A stretch of 64,000 bases of DNA, taken from positions 62,001 through 126,000 of the forward strand of contig DUBB01000002.1 in the NCBI GenBank assembly GCA_012960535.1. Reading direction: 5' to 3'. The notes below the pieces were generated by a model, which was not told where the DNA came from, searched no databases, and saw only the letters and a program-made list of their open reading frames with translations. Numbering within the stretch: the stretch's first letter is position 1; each line of letters opens with the position of its first letter. Below, one piece after another: positions 16,208 through 25,358 of the stretch. The position numbers were made by a program, and so were the translations under genes. This DNA comes from Gammaproteobacteria bacterium. Lineage in GTDB: Bacteria > Pseudomonadota > Gammaproteobacteria > Pseudomonadales > Azotimanducaceae.

Positions 16208-17095
16208 TCACCGGGTTGTAAATAGCTGTTGAATGCTGGAAAAGTCTTTACCACCGGCACCTTTGCTGCCATGCAGGCGGTATAGGTTGCGTGCCAGGGC
16301 ACCCAGAGGTATAGAGGAGTCTGTTGCTAACGCAGATTCCATTGCCAGGCCTAAATCCTTGATCATGAGGTCAACCAGGAACCCCCCTTGGTAGTCATTG
16401 CCTGCTGGCACGTTGTCCATAACCCCTGGGTAAGGGTTATACACTTCAAGCGCCCAGTTGCCGCCTGAGCTTTTTCGCATAATCTCAGATAAAACCTTAG
16501 CATCCAGGCCGTTATTAACGCCTAGCTGCAGAGCCTCAGCTGTACCCGTCATAAGCACAGAGAGTAACATATTGTTGCAGATCTTAGCGACCTGTCCGGC
16601 ACCAGCAGCGCCGGCGTGGAAAATGTTATTGCCCATTATTTCCAGTATTGGCCTGACCTTTTCAAGGTCGGCTTCGGTCCCGCCGACGATAAAGGTGAGT
16701 GAGCCGGCAACAGCACCGCCGACGCCGCCGGACACCGGGGCATCGAGCATGGCAATTCCCAGGGCTTGCGCTGCAGTTGAGACCTTGTTCGAGCTTGCCG
16801 GCGAGATGGTGCTACAGTCAATTACTATGCTCGAGGTATCGATCAAGGGCATGATGCCTTCATCACCTAAATAAAGAGATTCCACATGCTGTGAGGCGGG
16901 TAACATGGAAATAACCAGGTCCGCTCCGCAGAGAACTTCAGCAGCACTTTTACAGGCGATGCCACCCTGCTCTGAAATACTTTCTACCAATGATGGCACG
17001 ATGTCATAGACTGCGACCTCGTGCTGGGCTTTGAGGAGGTTGCTTGCCATGGGCCCACCCATATTGCCAAGCCCGATAAAACCGATTTTTTTCAT
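16208..17095 (-). CDS. mmsB: 3-hydroxyisobutyrate dehydrogenase
   Basis: A 295-residue beta-hydroxyacid dehydrogenase. The NAD-binding GFIGLGNMGGPMASNL is at the N-terminus, DAPVSGGVGGA forms the substrate loop, and GAAGAGQVAKICNN carries the catalytic lysine. It oxidises 3-hydroxyisobutyrate to methylmalonate semialdehyde, the step before MmsA in valine degradation. The gene sits between the hydroxyisobutyryl-CoA hydrolase gene (18 bp away) and the acyl-CoA dehydrogenases, the order expected of a valine operon. Length and motifs are normal. Confidence 0.93.
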   Translation of the reverse strand: MKKIGFIGLGNMGGPMASNLLKAQHEVAVYDIVPSLVESISEQGGIACKSAAEVLCGADLVISMLPASQHVESLYLGDEGIMPLIDTSSIVIDCSTISPASSNKVSTAAQALGIAMLDAPVSGGVGGAVAGSLTFIVGGTEADLEKVRPILEIMGNNIFHAGAAGAGQVAKICNNMLLSVLMTGTAEALQLGVNNGLDAKVLSEIMRKSSGGNWALEVYNPYPGVMDNVPAGNDYQGGFLVDLMIKDLGLAMESALATDSSIPLGALARNLYRLHGSKGAGGKDFSSIQQLFTTR

Positions 17096-17113
17096 AGTGG
17101 TCAGTCTCTTGAA

Positions 17114-18229
17114 TTACTCAGTCAGATTGTCCAGGGGATGTGCTACCCAGGGCGAATAAAAATGGTGTTCGATGTGAGCACGCGGTACTTGCCCATATGG
17201 ATAAGACCATTTCGGTTTCAGGTCTTTTTCAATGAGCAGGGCTCTTACGCCTTCCTGAAAATCACTGTGACGGCTACAGTTTACGGCGATGGTTAATTCC
17301 ATCTTGAACATCTCTTTCATGGTCATGCTGGCTGCTCTCTGAAACTGTTCGATGATAATGGCAGCCGTAGTGGGTGAGCCATTTAGAAAGCTGGTTTTAG
17401 CACGGGTCAACCATTTATCTTCAGGCCAGTCTGCCATGGCGTCGATCAATGCCAGATTCGGGTCCGTCGTACTGAGTACCCTGTTCATGGTGTTGCGGAT
17501 AAGCTGGCGGTGTTTGTCTAGCTGCGATTCGGGGAATGGTTCTCTGATTTCACTGAATTTCTTTAGGATAACCTCGATTTGCCCGCTAATGTCGCTCTGC
17601 CATTGAACTTGTGCCAGCTGCTTTAAAAATTCGGATTTTAAATTGTGGTTAATTAAATGGGTAATCATACCAACCAGTATCCCATCATTACCGTTTAGAT
17701 TGGCGCCTGTTAAGGCAATAAAGTGGCTCCAGGCCGGATCCATGTTATTGAAAGTCCAGGTCGCACCCGCATCGGGGAAAAGGCCAATAGTGATTTCAGG
17801 CATGGCGATACGAGTGGTTTGGGTGGCAAGACGATACTGGCAGGCAGACAGTATGCCAAGCCCACCCCCCATAACAATGCCATGGCCCCAGGCAATGGTT
17901 GGCTTGGGAAAGTTGTGCAGGGCGTAGTCCAGCCGGTATTCGCGCTCGAAGAAGGTATCACAGTAAGGCGATGGTCCGCCCGCATGCGCTTTCATATCAT
18001 GGTACATGGTTTGGATATCGCCGCCTGCAGAGAATGCTTTGTCTGAGGCCGAATCGAATAGGATAAACAGGATTTTATGCTGCTTTCGCCAGATTTCTAA
18101 CTGGTCACTGAGTAAATCAATCATTTCCAGATTTAGGCTGTTCAGCGTGGCTTCTGAATTCAGGGTGGCAACACCGGCATAATAACCGTCTGAAAGAGCA
18201 AGTTCTGAGAATAAGACAGGCGTTGTCAT
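17114..18229 (-). CDS. 3-hydroxyisobutyryl-CoA hydrolase (crotonase fold)
   Basis: A 371-residue crotonase-superfamily protein of the longer HIBCH type. It shows AFSAGGDIQTMYHDM, the GHGIVMGGGLGI oxyanion loop, and PEITIGLFPDAGATW with the catalytic glutamate, followed by the extra C-terminal helical region typical of the hydrolase. It releases 3-hydroxyisobutyrate from its CoA ester in valine catabolism. It directly abuts the enoyl-CoA hydratase gene: the TAA of one is followed at once by the ATG of the other, so they are translationally coupled. Confidence 0.9.
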   Translation of the reverse strand: MTTPVLFSELALSDGYYAGVATLNSEATLNSLNLEMIDLLSDQLEIWRKQHKILFILFDSASDKAFSAGGDIQTMYHDMKAHAGGPSPYCDTFFEREYRLDYALHNFPKPTIAWGHGIVMGGGLGILSACQYRLATQTTRIAMPEITIGLFPDAGATWTFNNMDPAWSHFIALTGANLNGNDGILVGMITHLINHNLKSEFLKQLAQVQWQSDISGQIEVILKKFSEIREPFPESQLDKHRQLIRNTMNRVLSTTDPNLALIDAMADWPEDKWLTRAKTSFLNGSPTTAAIIIEQFQRAASMTMKEMFKMELTIAVNCSRHSDFQEGVRALLIEKDLKPKWSYPYGQVPRAHIEHHFYSPWVAHPLDNLTE

Positions 18230-19006
18230 TTAAGCATTTTTCCAGACTGGTTTGCGTTTTTCGAGGAAGGCAGTGACCCCTTCCTTCTGATCGGCTGTTG
18301 AGAAAAGGCCGACAAATTCATCTCGTTCTAAGGGTAGAGCAGATTCTAGATTACCCGTTCTGGCTGCCATAATAAGGCGTTTACAGGCAGATATACTGGT
18401 AGGACTCTGATGCCTGGTCTTTTCTGCCAGCTGCAGGGCTTTGTTCAAGCTTTGGCCTTTATCTACCACCTCTTCAACGAGGCCGATATTGAGTGCCATA
18501 TCAGCACTGACTCGCTCGCCGCAGAGAATGATTCTCTTGGCCCAGCCCTCGCCTACCAGCCAGGGGAGGTGCTGCGTGCCCAGTCCACATGGCAGTAGAC
18601 CCACTGTGGCCTCGGGTAATGCCATTACAGCATGCTGCTCGGCAATGCGTATGTCACAGGCCAGGGCGCACTCCAGGCCTCCACCCATGGCATAGCCATT
18701 TATTGCTGCAATGGATACACCACGAAAATGCGTCAGTGCCTGGAAGGCGCCGTGAAATTTGTCAGCCATGAGCCTGGCATGATCAGCATCGCCATCAGCA
18801 AATAAATTCAGATCAGCGCCTGCTGAGAAAAATCTGTCCCCCTTTCCAGTAATCACCAGGCTGTAGCAGTTGGGGTCTTTGTTCAAATGGCCAATGAGTT
18901 CCTCAAGGGCTGCCAGATTATCCTCATCCCAGGTATTGGCCGAAGGATTGTCTATGGTGAGCAGGGCGGTTGCCCCCTTCATTTCAAACCGCAGTTTATC
19001 GGTCAT
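18230..19006 (-). CDS. Enoyl-CoA hydratase
   Basis: A crotonase of about 258 residues. GYAMGGGLECALACD and ALPEATVGLLP place both hydratase glutamates (first in GGLE, second in LPE), so hydration of a 2-enoyl-CoA, here probably methacrylyl-CoA, is likely. I start it at ATG 19006, which has a GGAGA site 6 bases upstream and gives MTDKLRFEMKG; the frame is open to 19045 but that longer start has no support. The gene lies between mmsA and the hydroxyisobutyryl-CoA hydrolase gene, as expected for valine degradation. Confidence 0.9.
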   Translation of the reverse strand: MTDKLRFEMKGATALLTIDNPSANTWDEDNLAALEELIGHLNKDPNCYSLVITGKGDRFFSAGADLNLFADGDADHARLMADKFHGAFQALTHFRGVSIAAINGYAMGGGLECALACDIRIAEQHAVMALPEATVGLLPCGLGTQHLPWLVGEGWAKRIILCGERVSADMALNIGLVEEVVDKGQSLNKALQLAEKTRHQSPTSISACKRLIMAARTGNLESALPLERDEFVGLFSTADQKEGVTAFLEKRKPVWKNA

Positions 19007-19221
19007 ACGATCTCCGTCCGTGAATTCCTTCAACACCGGCTGCAACCAAAAATGCCCAGAAAGGGCGAGTTTCAGTATTTTTAGCAGGTGCTAGCAAGAA
19101 TGTTCCAGACACAGGTATCTGGAATATAAGGTTCTGGCAGATGTTCCTGCCGCACCCTGGACCTGCAGTTGACTGATTCTTTCTGATAGCGAGTTGCAGG
19201 TCGCTGGCGCCATTAACCATA

Positions 19222-20715
19222 TTACTTCAGATCGATAGTCATATTAGCCGAAGCAACAGAATCACTTGAGAACCAGCGAGCGGTAATGGTTTTAGTCTCA
19301 GTATAGAATCGGATGGCCTGCTTCCCATAAACATGATGATCACCATAAAATGAGTTTTTCCATCCTGTAAACGAGAAGAATGGCAGCGGCACTGGTATGG
19401 GAATGTTTATGCCGACCTGTCCGACTTCAATTTCACTCTGGAATTTTCGAGCAGCGCCACCAGAGGAGGTGAATAGTGAAGTGCCGTTGCCATAGGGATT
19501 GGCATTAATGAGGGAGATAGCTTCTTCCAGAGTGTCTGCATTTACAGCAACCAAAACAGGTCCAAAAATCTCATCTGTGTAAATAGTCATTTTGGGTGTG
19601 ACATCGCTAAATAAAGTGGGTCCGACCCAGTTACCCTGAGGCAGGCCGTCTACTGAACAATCGCTGCCATCGAGCAGGCAATTGGCCCCTTCCTGTTTGC
19701 CTTTTTCAATATAATCAAGAATCCTGGCTTTTGCCTGTGGGCTGATCTGTGGGCCATAACCGGCGCCATTGTCATCCCAGGCGCCTGGTCTGACCTCGGA
19801 CATGGCTTTAGCAACGTCGGGTATCCATTGTTGAGCGCTGCCTACAAACAGGGCAACCGAAATCGCCATGCATCTCTGCCCGGCAGCACCCACAGACGAT
19901 CCCACCAGTGAATTGATGGCCTGGTCTTTATCAGCATCTGGCATGATCACCATATGGTTTTTTGCACCGGTCAGGCACTGTACCCGCTTGAGGCTGTCTG
20001 TACCCGTGCGATAGACGTGTTGTCCTACTGCCACAGAACCCACAAAAGAGATTGCTTTGGTATCTGGGTGCGTGATGAGAGCGTTAACCTGATCTTTACC
20101 ACCATGGATAAGCTGCAATAGATTTTCAGGAAAACCACATTCGTAGAATAATTCTACCAGGCGGTTGGGCGTCATTGGATCCTGTTCTGACGGCTTCAAA
20201 ATGAAGGTGTTACCGCAGGCAATGGCCATTGGGAACATCCACAGGGGAATCATGGCTGGAAAATTGAAAGGGGTTATACCCACACAGACGCCAAGGGGTT
20301 GGATCAAACTATAGGTATCGATACCCCGGGCAACGTTTTCGGAGGTTTCTCCCATCATCATTGCAGGGACATTACAGGCCTGTTCCGCAACTTCTATGCC
20401 TCTCCATACATCGCCCTGGGCATCAGCAAATGTTTTACCCGTCTCCTGGGAAAGAATTTCTGCGATTTCATCCTGCTTCTCTTTGAGCAGCATCTGATAC
20501 TTCATCATCAGCCTGGCTCGTTCTGGTGCGGGTACGCTGCGCCACTGGACAAAGGCTGTCTTGGCCGCTGCGACGGCCTCGTTTATTTCATCAGTTGTGG
20601 CGAAGGGTGCTTCAACTAGGATGTCCTGGGTAGCAGGATTGAGTACCGGGAAAGTGTCAGGTCCGTGTCCAGATCGGAACTCGCCATTAATATAGAGATC
20701 TAAAACCTTAGCCAT
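19222..20715 (-). CDS. mmsA: Methylmalonate-semialdehyde dehydrogenase (CoA-acylating)
   Basis: A 497-residue aldehyde dehydrogenase of the MMSDH group. The catalytic cysteine is in [11 protein letters not shown]. The [10 protein letters not shown] segment has Asn where ordinary aldehyde dehydrogenases carry the general-base Glu, a hallmark of CoA-acylating members. It converts methylmalonate semialdehyde to propionyl-CoA in valine (and thymine) breakdown. It is the first gene of the minus-strand run (215 bp from the enoyl-CoA hydratase start), and the 390-bp gap upstream should contain the operon promoter. Confidence 0.95.
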   Translation of the reverse strand: MAKVLDLYINGEFRSGHGPDTFPVLNPATQDILVEAPFATTDEINEAVAAAKTAFVQWRSVPAPERARLMMKYQMLLKEKQDEIAEILSQETGKTFADAQGDVWRGIEVAEQACNVPAMMMGETSENVARGIDTYSLIQPLGVCVGITPFNFPAMIPLWMFPMAIACGNTFILKPSEQDPMTPNRLVELFYECGFPENLLQLIHGGKDQVNALITHPDTKAISFVGSVAVGQHVYRTGTDSLKRVQCLTGAKNHMVIMPDADKDQAINSLVGSSVGAAGQRCMAISVALFVGSAQQWIPDVAKAMSEVRPGAWDDNGAGYGPQISPQAKARILDYIEKGKQEGANCLLDGSDCSVDGLPQGNWVGPTLFSDVTPKMTIYTDEIFGPVLVAVNADTLEEAISLINANPYGNGTSLFTSSGGAARKFQSEIEVGQVGINIPIPVPLPFFSFTGWKNSFYGDHHVYGKQAIRFYTETKTITARWFSSDSVASANMTIDLK

Positions 20716-21105
20716 AATGTTATTCCTTGACTGTTGATGACACTGTTCATAGAGCAGATTGATCCTGCATTTTAATAAAGGTCAGGTGGCAGTGATAGTG
20801 CTAATGACTTCATGTGATAACAAATTGTTAGTGGAAGTTATTACACCTCAAAGGGTGATTAAACGCCAGACAGTTGCATCTATTGTATAGAGCGACGCAG
20901 GAGGTGTGGCTTCATTGGTTAGCGAGCCTGATATAACACACGCTAAATTGTCCCGATTGCTTTGTTGTTAACCTGCGTCTACTGGTTATCGTTATTTGCC
21001 AGTCTCTGTTTATGCGAAAATCAGGGAACGGTAAATAGCTTTGATTTTTGGGACCAACAGGGTTCGCTCGAAGCGTGTTTGAAGCAGCTAAATGCAAGGC
21101 CGCCT
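20716..21105. promoter_or_regulatory. Intergenic region upstream of mmsA
   Basis: This 390-bp stretch between mmsA and the 21106-21825 crotonase has no convincing gene. It contains a 13-bp palindrome TAACAAATTGTTA at 20818-20830, about 100 bp upstream of the mmsA start, which could be an operator. A looser inverted pair TTAGCG/CGCTAA lies near 20920-20945. No regulator gene is adjacent, so any regulator of this operon is encoded elsewhere. The promoter for mmsA and the terminator of the crotonase gene are presumably both here but cannot be fixed by eye. Confidence 0.45.
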
Positions 21106-21825
21106 TCAGGATGCTGCCGGGCCCACTGACCTAAGCAGATGTGCGGCACCATGAGGCGTGTTGATGGCAGCATTAGACCCAAACAGACGTTCTTTCATCT
21201 TCCCATAAACTTTACGATTCTCGCCCAGCCTGGCCAGGGACTGGGCTTTGCTGACAGCGTTCTCGAGCAGATCTTCCTGGCTGCAGGTGCTGCTGATGAT
21301 GCCAGCTTGAGCAGCTTCAGGCCCAGTCCAGCGTCGCGCTAGCTGGACTGTCTCAAAGAACACGTTAGCCGGTAATTTGTGTTGGAACAGGGCCAGCTCC
21401 GGATCTGGTATGACCATGCCGATTTCAACTTCGTTGGCACAGATAAAGCCTCGGTCCTGTCTCATAAGGCGAACATCATGACACAGTGCCATCATGAATC
21501 CGGCACCAAAGGCATGGCCGTTGATGGCACAGATAGAAGGCAGCGGCAGGGTGATGATTCTACCCATTAATGCCATGAATTCAGAGCCAAAGGCAGCCTT
21601 ATCTCCCCCAGGGTGATCGCCTGAACTGGCCCGCCATTCGAGGTCCAGGCCGTTAGAAAAGAATTTAGGGTCTGATGATGTCGTGACCAGGGCTGCTGGG
21701 CCAACCGATGCCTCTACTTCGTCCAGGGCGGTCGAGATTTCTCGAACGAAAGTGGTATTCCAGCGATTTTCACCGTCATCCATAGTCAGAATGAAGATAG
21801 AATCTCGTTTTTCCAGTTGTATCAT
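21106..21825 (-). CDS. Enoyl-CoA hydratase/isomerase family protein
   Basis: A 239-residue crotonase resembling delta3,delta2-enoyl-CoA isomerases. NGHAFGAGFMMALCHD forms the CoA/oxyanion loop, with an aliphatic residue where hydratases keep the first glutamate, and ANEVEIGMVIP supplies the second glutamate. The single-Glu pattern fits double-bond isomerisation better than hydration. It lies alone on its strand, separated by 390 bp from mmsA, and is divergent from the FBP zinc-finger gene. Substrate assignment is not possible from the sequence alone. Confidence 0.85.
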   Translation of the reverse strand: MIQLEKRDSIFILTMDDGENRWNTTFVREISTALDEVEASVGPAALVTTSSDPKFFSNGLDLEWRASSGDHPGGDKAAFGSEFMALMGRIITLPLPSICAINGHAFGAGFMMALCHDVRLMRQDRGFICANEVEIGMVIPDPELALFQHKLPANVFFETVQLARRWTGPEAAQAGIISSTCSQEDLLENAVSKAQSLARLGENRKVYGKMKERLFGSNAAINTPHGAAHLLRSVGPAAS

Positions 21826-21979
21826 ACGGTTCTCATATTAGCTTGGTTGGCTGTGATAGTATCAGTTACACTGCTGACGTTTTCGGATTGGTGTCCAGCT
21901 TGAGTGATATTTCCTGGGCGTGCAACTGGATCTGATATTTGCTTGATAAAGCCAGGGGTAATTGAGGTAAAATCTGCGG

Positions 21980-22453
21980 ATGGAAGAAATATCAGCGCAT
22001 GCTCTGAAAGGTTGTTTTGATTCTAGCGAAGATGAAATCTGGATTCCTGAGTTGCGTCACATAATATGGCCGAATAGAGATTTTCTTGGCTGGATACATC
22101 CTTCCGGGCATCTGGGTTATGTTGTTCTGGTTTCTCCTCAGGATGGCGGCCTCACCGGGGTGGTGATGCGTCGCTTGCTGCGTTCATCAGCCAGAGTCAG
22201 GCTCGATATGTGTTGTTTGTGTCATCACGTCCATCGGCTTGATGGTACTGCCATGTTCACAGTGACTGAAAAAGGCAGCCAAGGACGCAGAACGATAGCC
22301 AATGTGGTCTGCAAGAACCTGGATTGTAGTTTACGTTTGCGTAATCTGGTGGCGCCGGGTAGTTTGATGGCGGAAACGCTCTATCCTGAAGCAAAGATCT
22401 GGCGATTGCAGAAGACGCTTCATCGATGGCTGGCAAGGGCTAACTATCTATAA
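21980..22453 (+). CDS. FBP-type treble-clef zinc-finger protein
   Basis: A 157-residue protein matching the FBP C-terminal (elongation-factor-G-binding, FusB-like) zinc-finger family. Four cysteines, Cys78-x2-Cys81 and Cys111-x4-Cys116, would bind zinc, flanked by LGWIHPSGHLGYVVL upstream and a C-terminal basic helix. FusB/FusC bind EF-G and rescue it from fusidic acid; most members in Gram-negatives have no tested function and lack the FusB N-terminal helices, as here. Its neighbours (crotonases and an MFS permease) do not suggest a translational role. Confidence 0.75.
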   Translation: MEEISAHALKGCFDSSEDEIWIPELRHIIWPNRDFLGWIHPSGHLGYVVLVSPQDGGLTGVVMRRLLRSSARVRLDMCCLCHHVHRLDGTAMFTVTEKGSQGRRTIANVVCKNLDCSLRLRNLVAPGSLMAETLYPEAKIWRLQKTLHRWLARANYL

Positions 22454-22512
22454 ATCGCGGTTTAGTTTAATAGACGGTTGATAGCCGTTTTCCTCTACCA
22501 GGAGTGGGCTTC

Positions 22513-23799
22513 GTGGCTAATTTTTTAGCTTCCTTTGGAAAGGCACTGCGCCCCCAGGGCACGGTTTTCTTTGGTTGGTACATCGTAGCCTCAGCGGCGG
22601 GACTGCAATTGCTTTCTGGTTTGCTGTGGATGCAGTCCTATGGTGCATACGTGGTGCTGCTGCAGGAAGACTTTGGCTGGAGTAAAACGATGGTAGCCGG
22701 AGCATTTGCTTTGGCTAGAGTGGAAAGTGGGGTGTTAGGGCCCCTTCAGGGTTGGCTGGTTGATCGCTTTGGGCCTAAAATAATCCTTACCATCGGTATA
22801 TTGTTGTTTGGTATCGGGTTCGTCAGCTTTTCTTCCATTAACAGCCTGCTGGGTTTTTATTTGTCGTTTGCACTTATCGCCGTTGGATCCAGTCTTGGTG
22901 GCTTCGCAACGGTGATGGTGTCGATTGTTAATTGGTTCCATCAGCATCGCTCTAAAGCAATTGCAGTGTCCCAGATTGGTTATTCCCTGGGCGGGGTCGC
23001 GGTACCCCTGTTGGTGATTTGCCTGGAAGCTATTGGCTGGCGGATGACGGCTTTTTATTCCGGGCTGGTCGTTTTGTTGGTTGGTCTGCCACTGGCTCAG
23101 CTGGTACGCCATCGTCCTGCAGATTACGGTCAGGTTGCTGATGGTCAGTACGTTGTATCAACAACGGTAACGAGTCAGCTCCAGGGGGTCGATTTCAGCG
23201 CACGACAAGCGATGGCGACTTCTGCCTTTTGGCTCGTCTCGGTGGGCCATGCATCAGCATTGCTGTGCGTATCGGTTGTCATGGTTCATCTTGTTCCGCA
23301 TCTATCACAGGGCTTGGGATTTACCTTAACCGAAGCAGCCCTGGTTGTTGCCTTGCTGACCGGATTTCAGATGTTCGGGCAGATCGTCGGTGGATATCTG
23401 GGTGACCGTTTTAACAAGAGATGGCTCTGTATAGCCTGTATGGTGGTTCATGCGCTGGCATTGCTTGAACTAGCCTATGCCACAGAGGTTAGTGAGGTCA
23501 TCTTGTTTGCGATAATGCATGGTTTAGCCTGGGGCGTGCGGGGCCCTCTCATGGTGGCCATCAGGGCAGATTATTTTGGGCCGAGCGCGTTTGGAACTAT
23601 TATGGGGTTTTCTTCGTTAATATTGATGTTTGGAATGTCCGGCGGCCCCATTATTGCAGGTTATATGGCGGATCTATATGGTGACTATAAAATCGGTTTA
23701 GTAAGCATTGCCTGCGCAGCATTTTTGGGAAGCTTTTGTTTTGTTGCTGCACGAAAACCCGAACTGAGAGATAGAGAGTTGACCCGTCAAGAAGGATAA
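22513..23799 (+). CDS. MFS transporter
   Basis: A major facilitator of about 428 residues with twelve predicted hydrophobic segments. The cytoplasmic loop 2-3 motif reads GWLVDRFGPK and the second-half equivalent GGYLGDRFNKRW. It resembles monocarboxylate/oxalate-formate-type MFS permeases, but no substrate can be assigned. The start is best placed at GTG 22513, 8 bases after an AGGAG site; another in-frame GTG at 22504 overlaps that site. It lies in the same direction as the crotonase at 23868, and the two ends share a 15-bp direct repeat, see the repeat entry. Confidence 0.88.
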   Translation: MANFLASFGKALRPQGTVFFGWYIVASAAGLQLLSGLLWMQSYGAYVVLLQEDFGWSKTMVAGAFALARVESGVLGPLQGWLVDRFGPKIILTIGILLFGIGFVSFSSINSLLGFYLSFALIAVGSSLGGFATVMVSIVNWFHQHRSKAIAVSQIGYSLGGVAVPLLVICLEAIGWRMTAFYSGLVVLLVGLPLAQLVRHRPADYGQVADGQYVVSTTVTSQLQGVDFSARQAMATSAFWLVSVGHASALLCVSVVMVHLVPHLSQGLGFTLTEAALVVALLTGFQMFGQIVGGYLGDRFNKRWLCIACMVVHALALLELAYATEVSEVILFAIMHGLAWGVRGPLMVAIRADYFGPSAFGTIMGFSSLILMFGMSGGPIIAGYMADLYGDYKIGLVSIACAAFLGSFCFVAARKPELRDRELTRQEG

Positions 23800-23868
23800 A
23801 GCAGAACAAAGAATGACGAAGAAGAAAGAATAGAGAATAGAGAATAGAGAATAAAGAAGGATAAAGCA
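23789..23868 (+). repeat. 15-bp direct repeat flanking a heptamer run
   Basis: AAGAAGGATAAAGCA occurs at 23789-23803, where it contains the stop codon of the MFS gene, and again at 23854-23868, where it supplies the ribosome site and first base of the crotonase start. Between them the heptamer GAATAGA is repeated at 23828, 23835 and 23842, with a variant at 23849. The block looks like a slippage product built from a gene-junction ribosome site. Confidence 0.85.
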
Positions 23869-24749
23869 TGGAAGACGATGAACAGGTTGTGCTTTACAAG
23901 GAAAGCGACGGTATTGCGATTATTTCCATTAATCGACCCGGTAAAAAAAATACGCTGACAGAAGCTGTAATACAGGGCATTGCCGAGAGTATTGATCGGG
24001 CAACCAGAAGCCGTGATGTGGCGGCCATTGTTCTCCGTGGTGTGGGCGATACTTTTACTGCGGGTTATGATTTAACCCAGAATGAGCAACGCTTTGATCC
24101 GGCCTTTGGATCTCCGCCAATTGATGCTCGGGAGGGTGCCTGGGATCCAGTCAGGGATTATCGGATGATGGGCAACAATGTGCGCAGGTTCATGAGTATA
24201 TGGGAATGCCCAAAACCCGTCATCGGTGAGATAAGAGGATGGGCGATCGGTGGCGCCACTGATCTGGTGTTGTGTTGCGATTTGCTCTATATGGCGGAAA
24301 ACGCTTTTATTGGTTATGCTCCCAGTCGGATTTACGGGACGCCCACTACCATGATGTGGGTCTATCGACTGGGACTGGAGCATGCTAAACAGTTCTTATT
24401 GACCGGAAAAGCCATCAGTGCTGAAACGGCCTATCGGATTGGCCTGGTCTCAGAAGTTGTGTCGGAGGCTGCGCTTTCAGATCAAGTGGAAGCTGCAGCC
24501 AAGCAGTTTATTAATATTCCGGCGAATCAGCTGGCGTTGAATAAGTTGCTCATTAATCAGGCCTTTGAAAATATGGGTCTGAGAACGACGCAGATGCTGG
24601 GAACTTTCTTTGATGGTATGACTCGACATACCGAAGAAGCTTATCGCTGGGTTGAATCGTTTGAAGAAAAAGGTTTTCGTCAGATAATCAGTGAGCGCGA
24701 TAAGCCATGGCAAGACTACGGTGAAAGAAACCCCGATGAAAAAGAGTAA
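23868..24749 (+). CDS. Crotonase family protein, noncanonical active site
   Basis: A 293-residue crotonase. The N-terminal ALVLRGVGDTFTAGYDL-like segment (actually IVLRGVGDTFTAGYDL) and GEIRGWAIGGATDLVLCCD are recognisable. At the hydratase first-glutamate position the loop reads GGATDLV, and the second (usually PE) reads APSRIYG, so neither canonical Glu is present. It may be an isomerase, decarboxylase or hydrolase of an unusual acyl-CoA. The ATG at 23868 has an AAGGA site in the duplicated leader. Its tandem placement after the MFS permease suggests uptake and degradation of one compound. Confidence 0.85.
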   Translation: MEDDEQVVLYKESDGIAIISINRPGKKNTLTEAVIQGIAESIDRATRSRDVAAIVLRGVGDTFTAGYDLTQNEQRFDPAFGSPPIDAREGAWDPVRDYRMMGNNVRRFMSIWECPKPVIGEIRGWAIGGATDLVLCCDLLYMAENAFIGYAPSRIYGTPTTMMWVYRLGLEHAKQFLLTGKAISAETAYRIGLVSEVVSEAALSDQVEAAAKQFINIPANQLALNKLLINQAFENMGLRTTQMLGTFFDGMTRHTEEAYRWVESFEEKGFRQIISERDKPWQDYGERNPDEKE

Positions 24750-24785
24750 ATACAGGTTCTGCTTGAAGATCGCCCCGGTGGCGCT

Positions 24786-25358
24786 GTGAACACAGGTTTG
24801 TCTCCGTATCTGAAAGCCATGGGGATCGATCGCTGGACGGAGCGCAGTTCTGATCCTCTGGCCGCAGCAGTTATCCCGGCGGCCAAGGTAACCGAGCGGC
24901 CGGATAATACTGAAACCGACAGGTTGGGGGCTTCAGGTCAAACATTTCATATACTGAATTTTCAATCTTTAGCCATGGTTGTGGGTGTTGACCAGAACGA
25001 GCTAGAGGCCCTGCCAGGCGGTCTGCAGAGATTATGCTATGACATCGCCCGTGCCTACAATCTGGCGCCTTCCAGGCCGGTTATTTCTGTGCTGGGCGTT
25101 GCCAGAAATAGTGTGCAAGTTGATTTTACAGATACCCTCAGGCAGCGAATTTCTGAACTGCCCAGACTGGTAATACTGGTTATGGATGGGCGTTCAGGTA
25201 TTGCTGAACATGCAGATAAGGCTCTGGACCTGGTGCATAGTCAGAATGGATACAGTCTGCATATTGATAATGTGGTTGAATTCCAGAACAGTGCAGCAGT
25301 AAAAAGAAAATTCTGGGAGGACCTGACGGTTTTCAGATTAAACCCCAATGGTCGCTAA
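24786..25358 (+). CDS. holD: Putative DNA polymerase III psi subunit (HolD-like)
   Basis: A 190-residue protein I assign to HolD mainly by context and its N-terminus. The sequence YLKAMGIDRWTER corresponds to the chi-binding QLGITQW-type start of E. coli psi, and a later LPGG segment matches LPQG. The gene order with rimI and prfC is the E. coli-type holD-rimI neighbourhood, and holC is at 48262-48684. It is longer than E. coli psi (137 residues), with a low-complexity linker around 25-55. It starts with GTG at 24786 and overlaps rimI by 11 bp. Psi links the clamp loader to chi and SSB. Homology is weak, so the call stays tentative. Confidence 0.55.
   Translation: MNTGLSPYLKAMGIDRWTERSSDPLAAAVIPAAKVTERPDNTETDRLGASGQTFHILNFQSLAMVVGVDQNELEALPGGLQRLCYDIARAYNLAPSRPVISVLGVARNSVQVDFTDTLRQRISELPRLVILVMDGRSGIAEHADKALDLVHSQNGYSLHIDNVVEFQNSAAVKRKFWEDLTVFRLNPNGR

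Noticed and set aside
22504-22512. MFS start at GTG 22504
   Set aside because: It overlaps the AGGAG site that is correctly spaced for GTG 22513.
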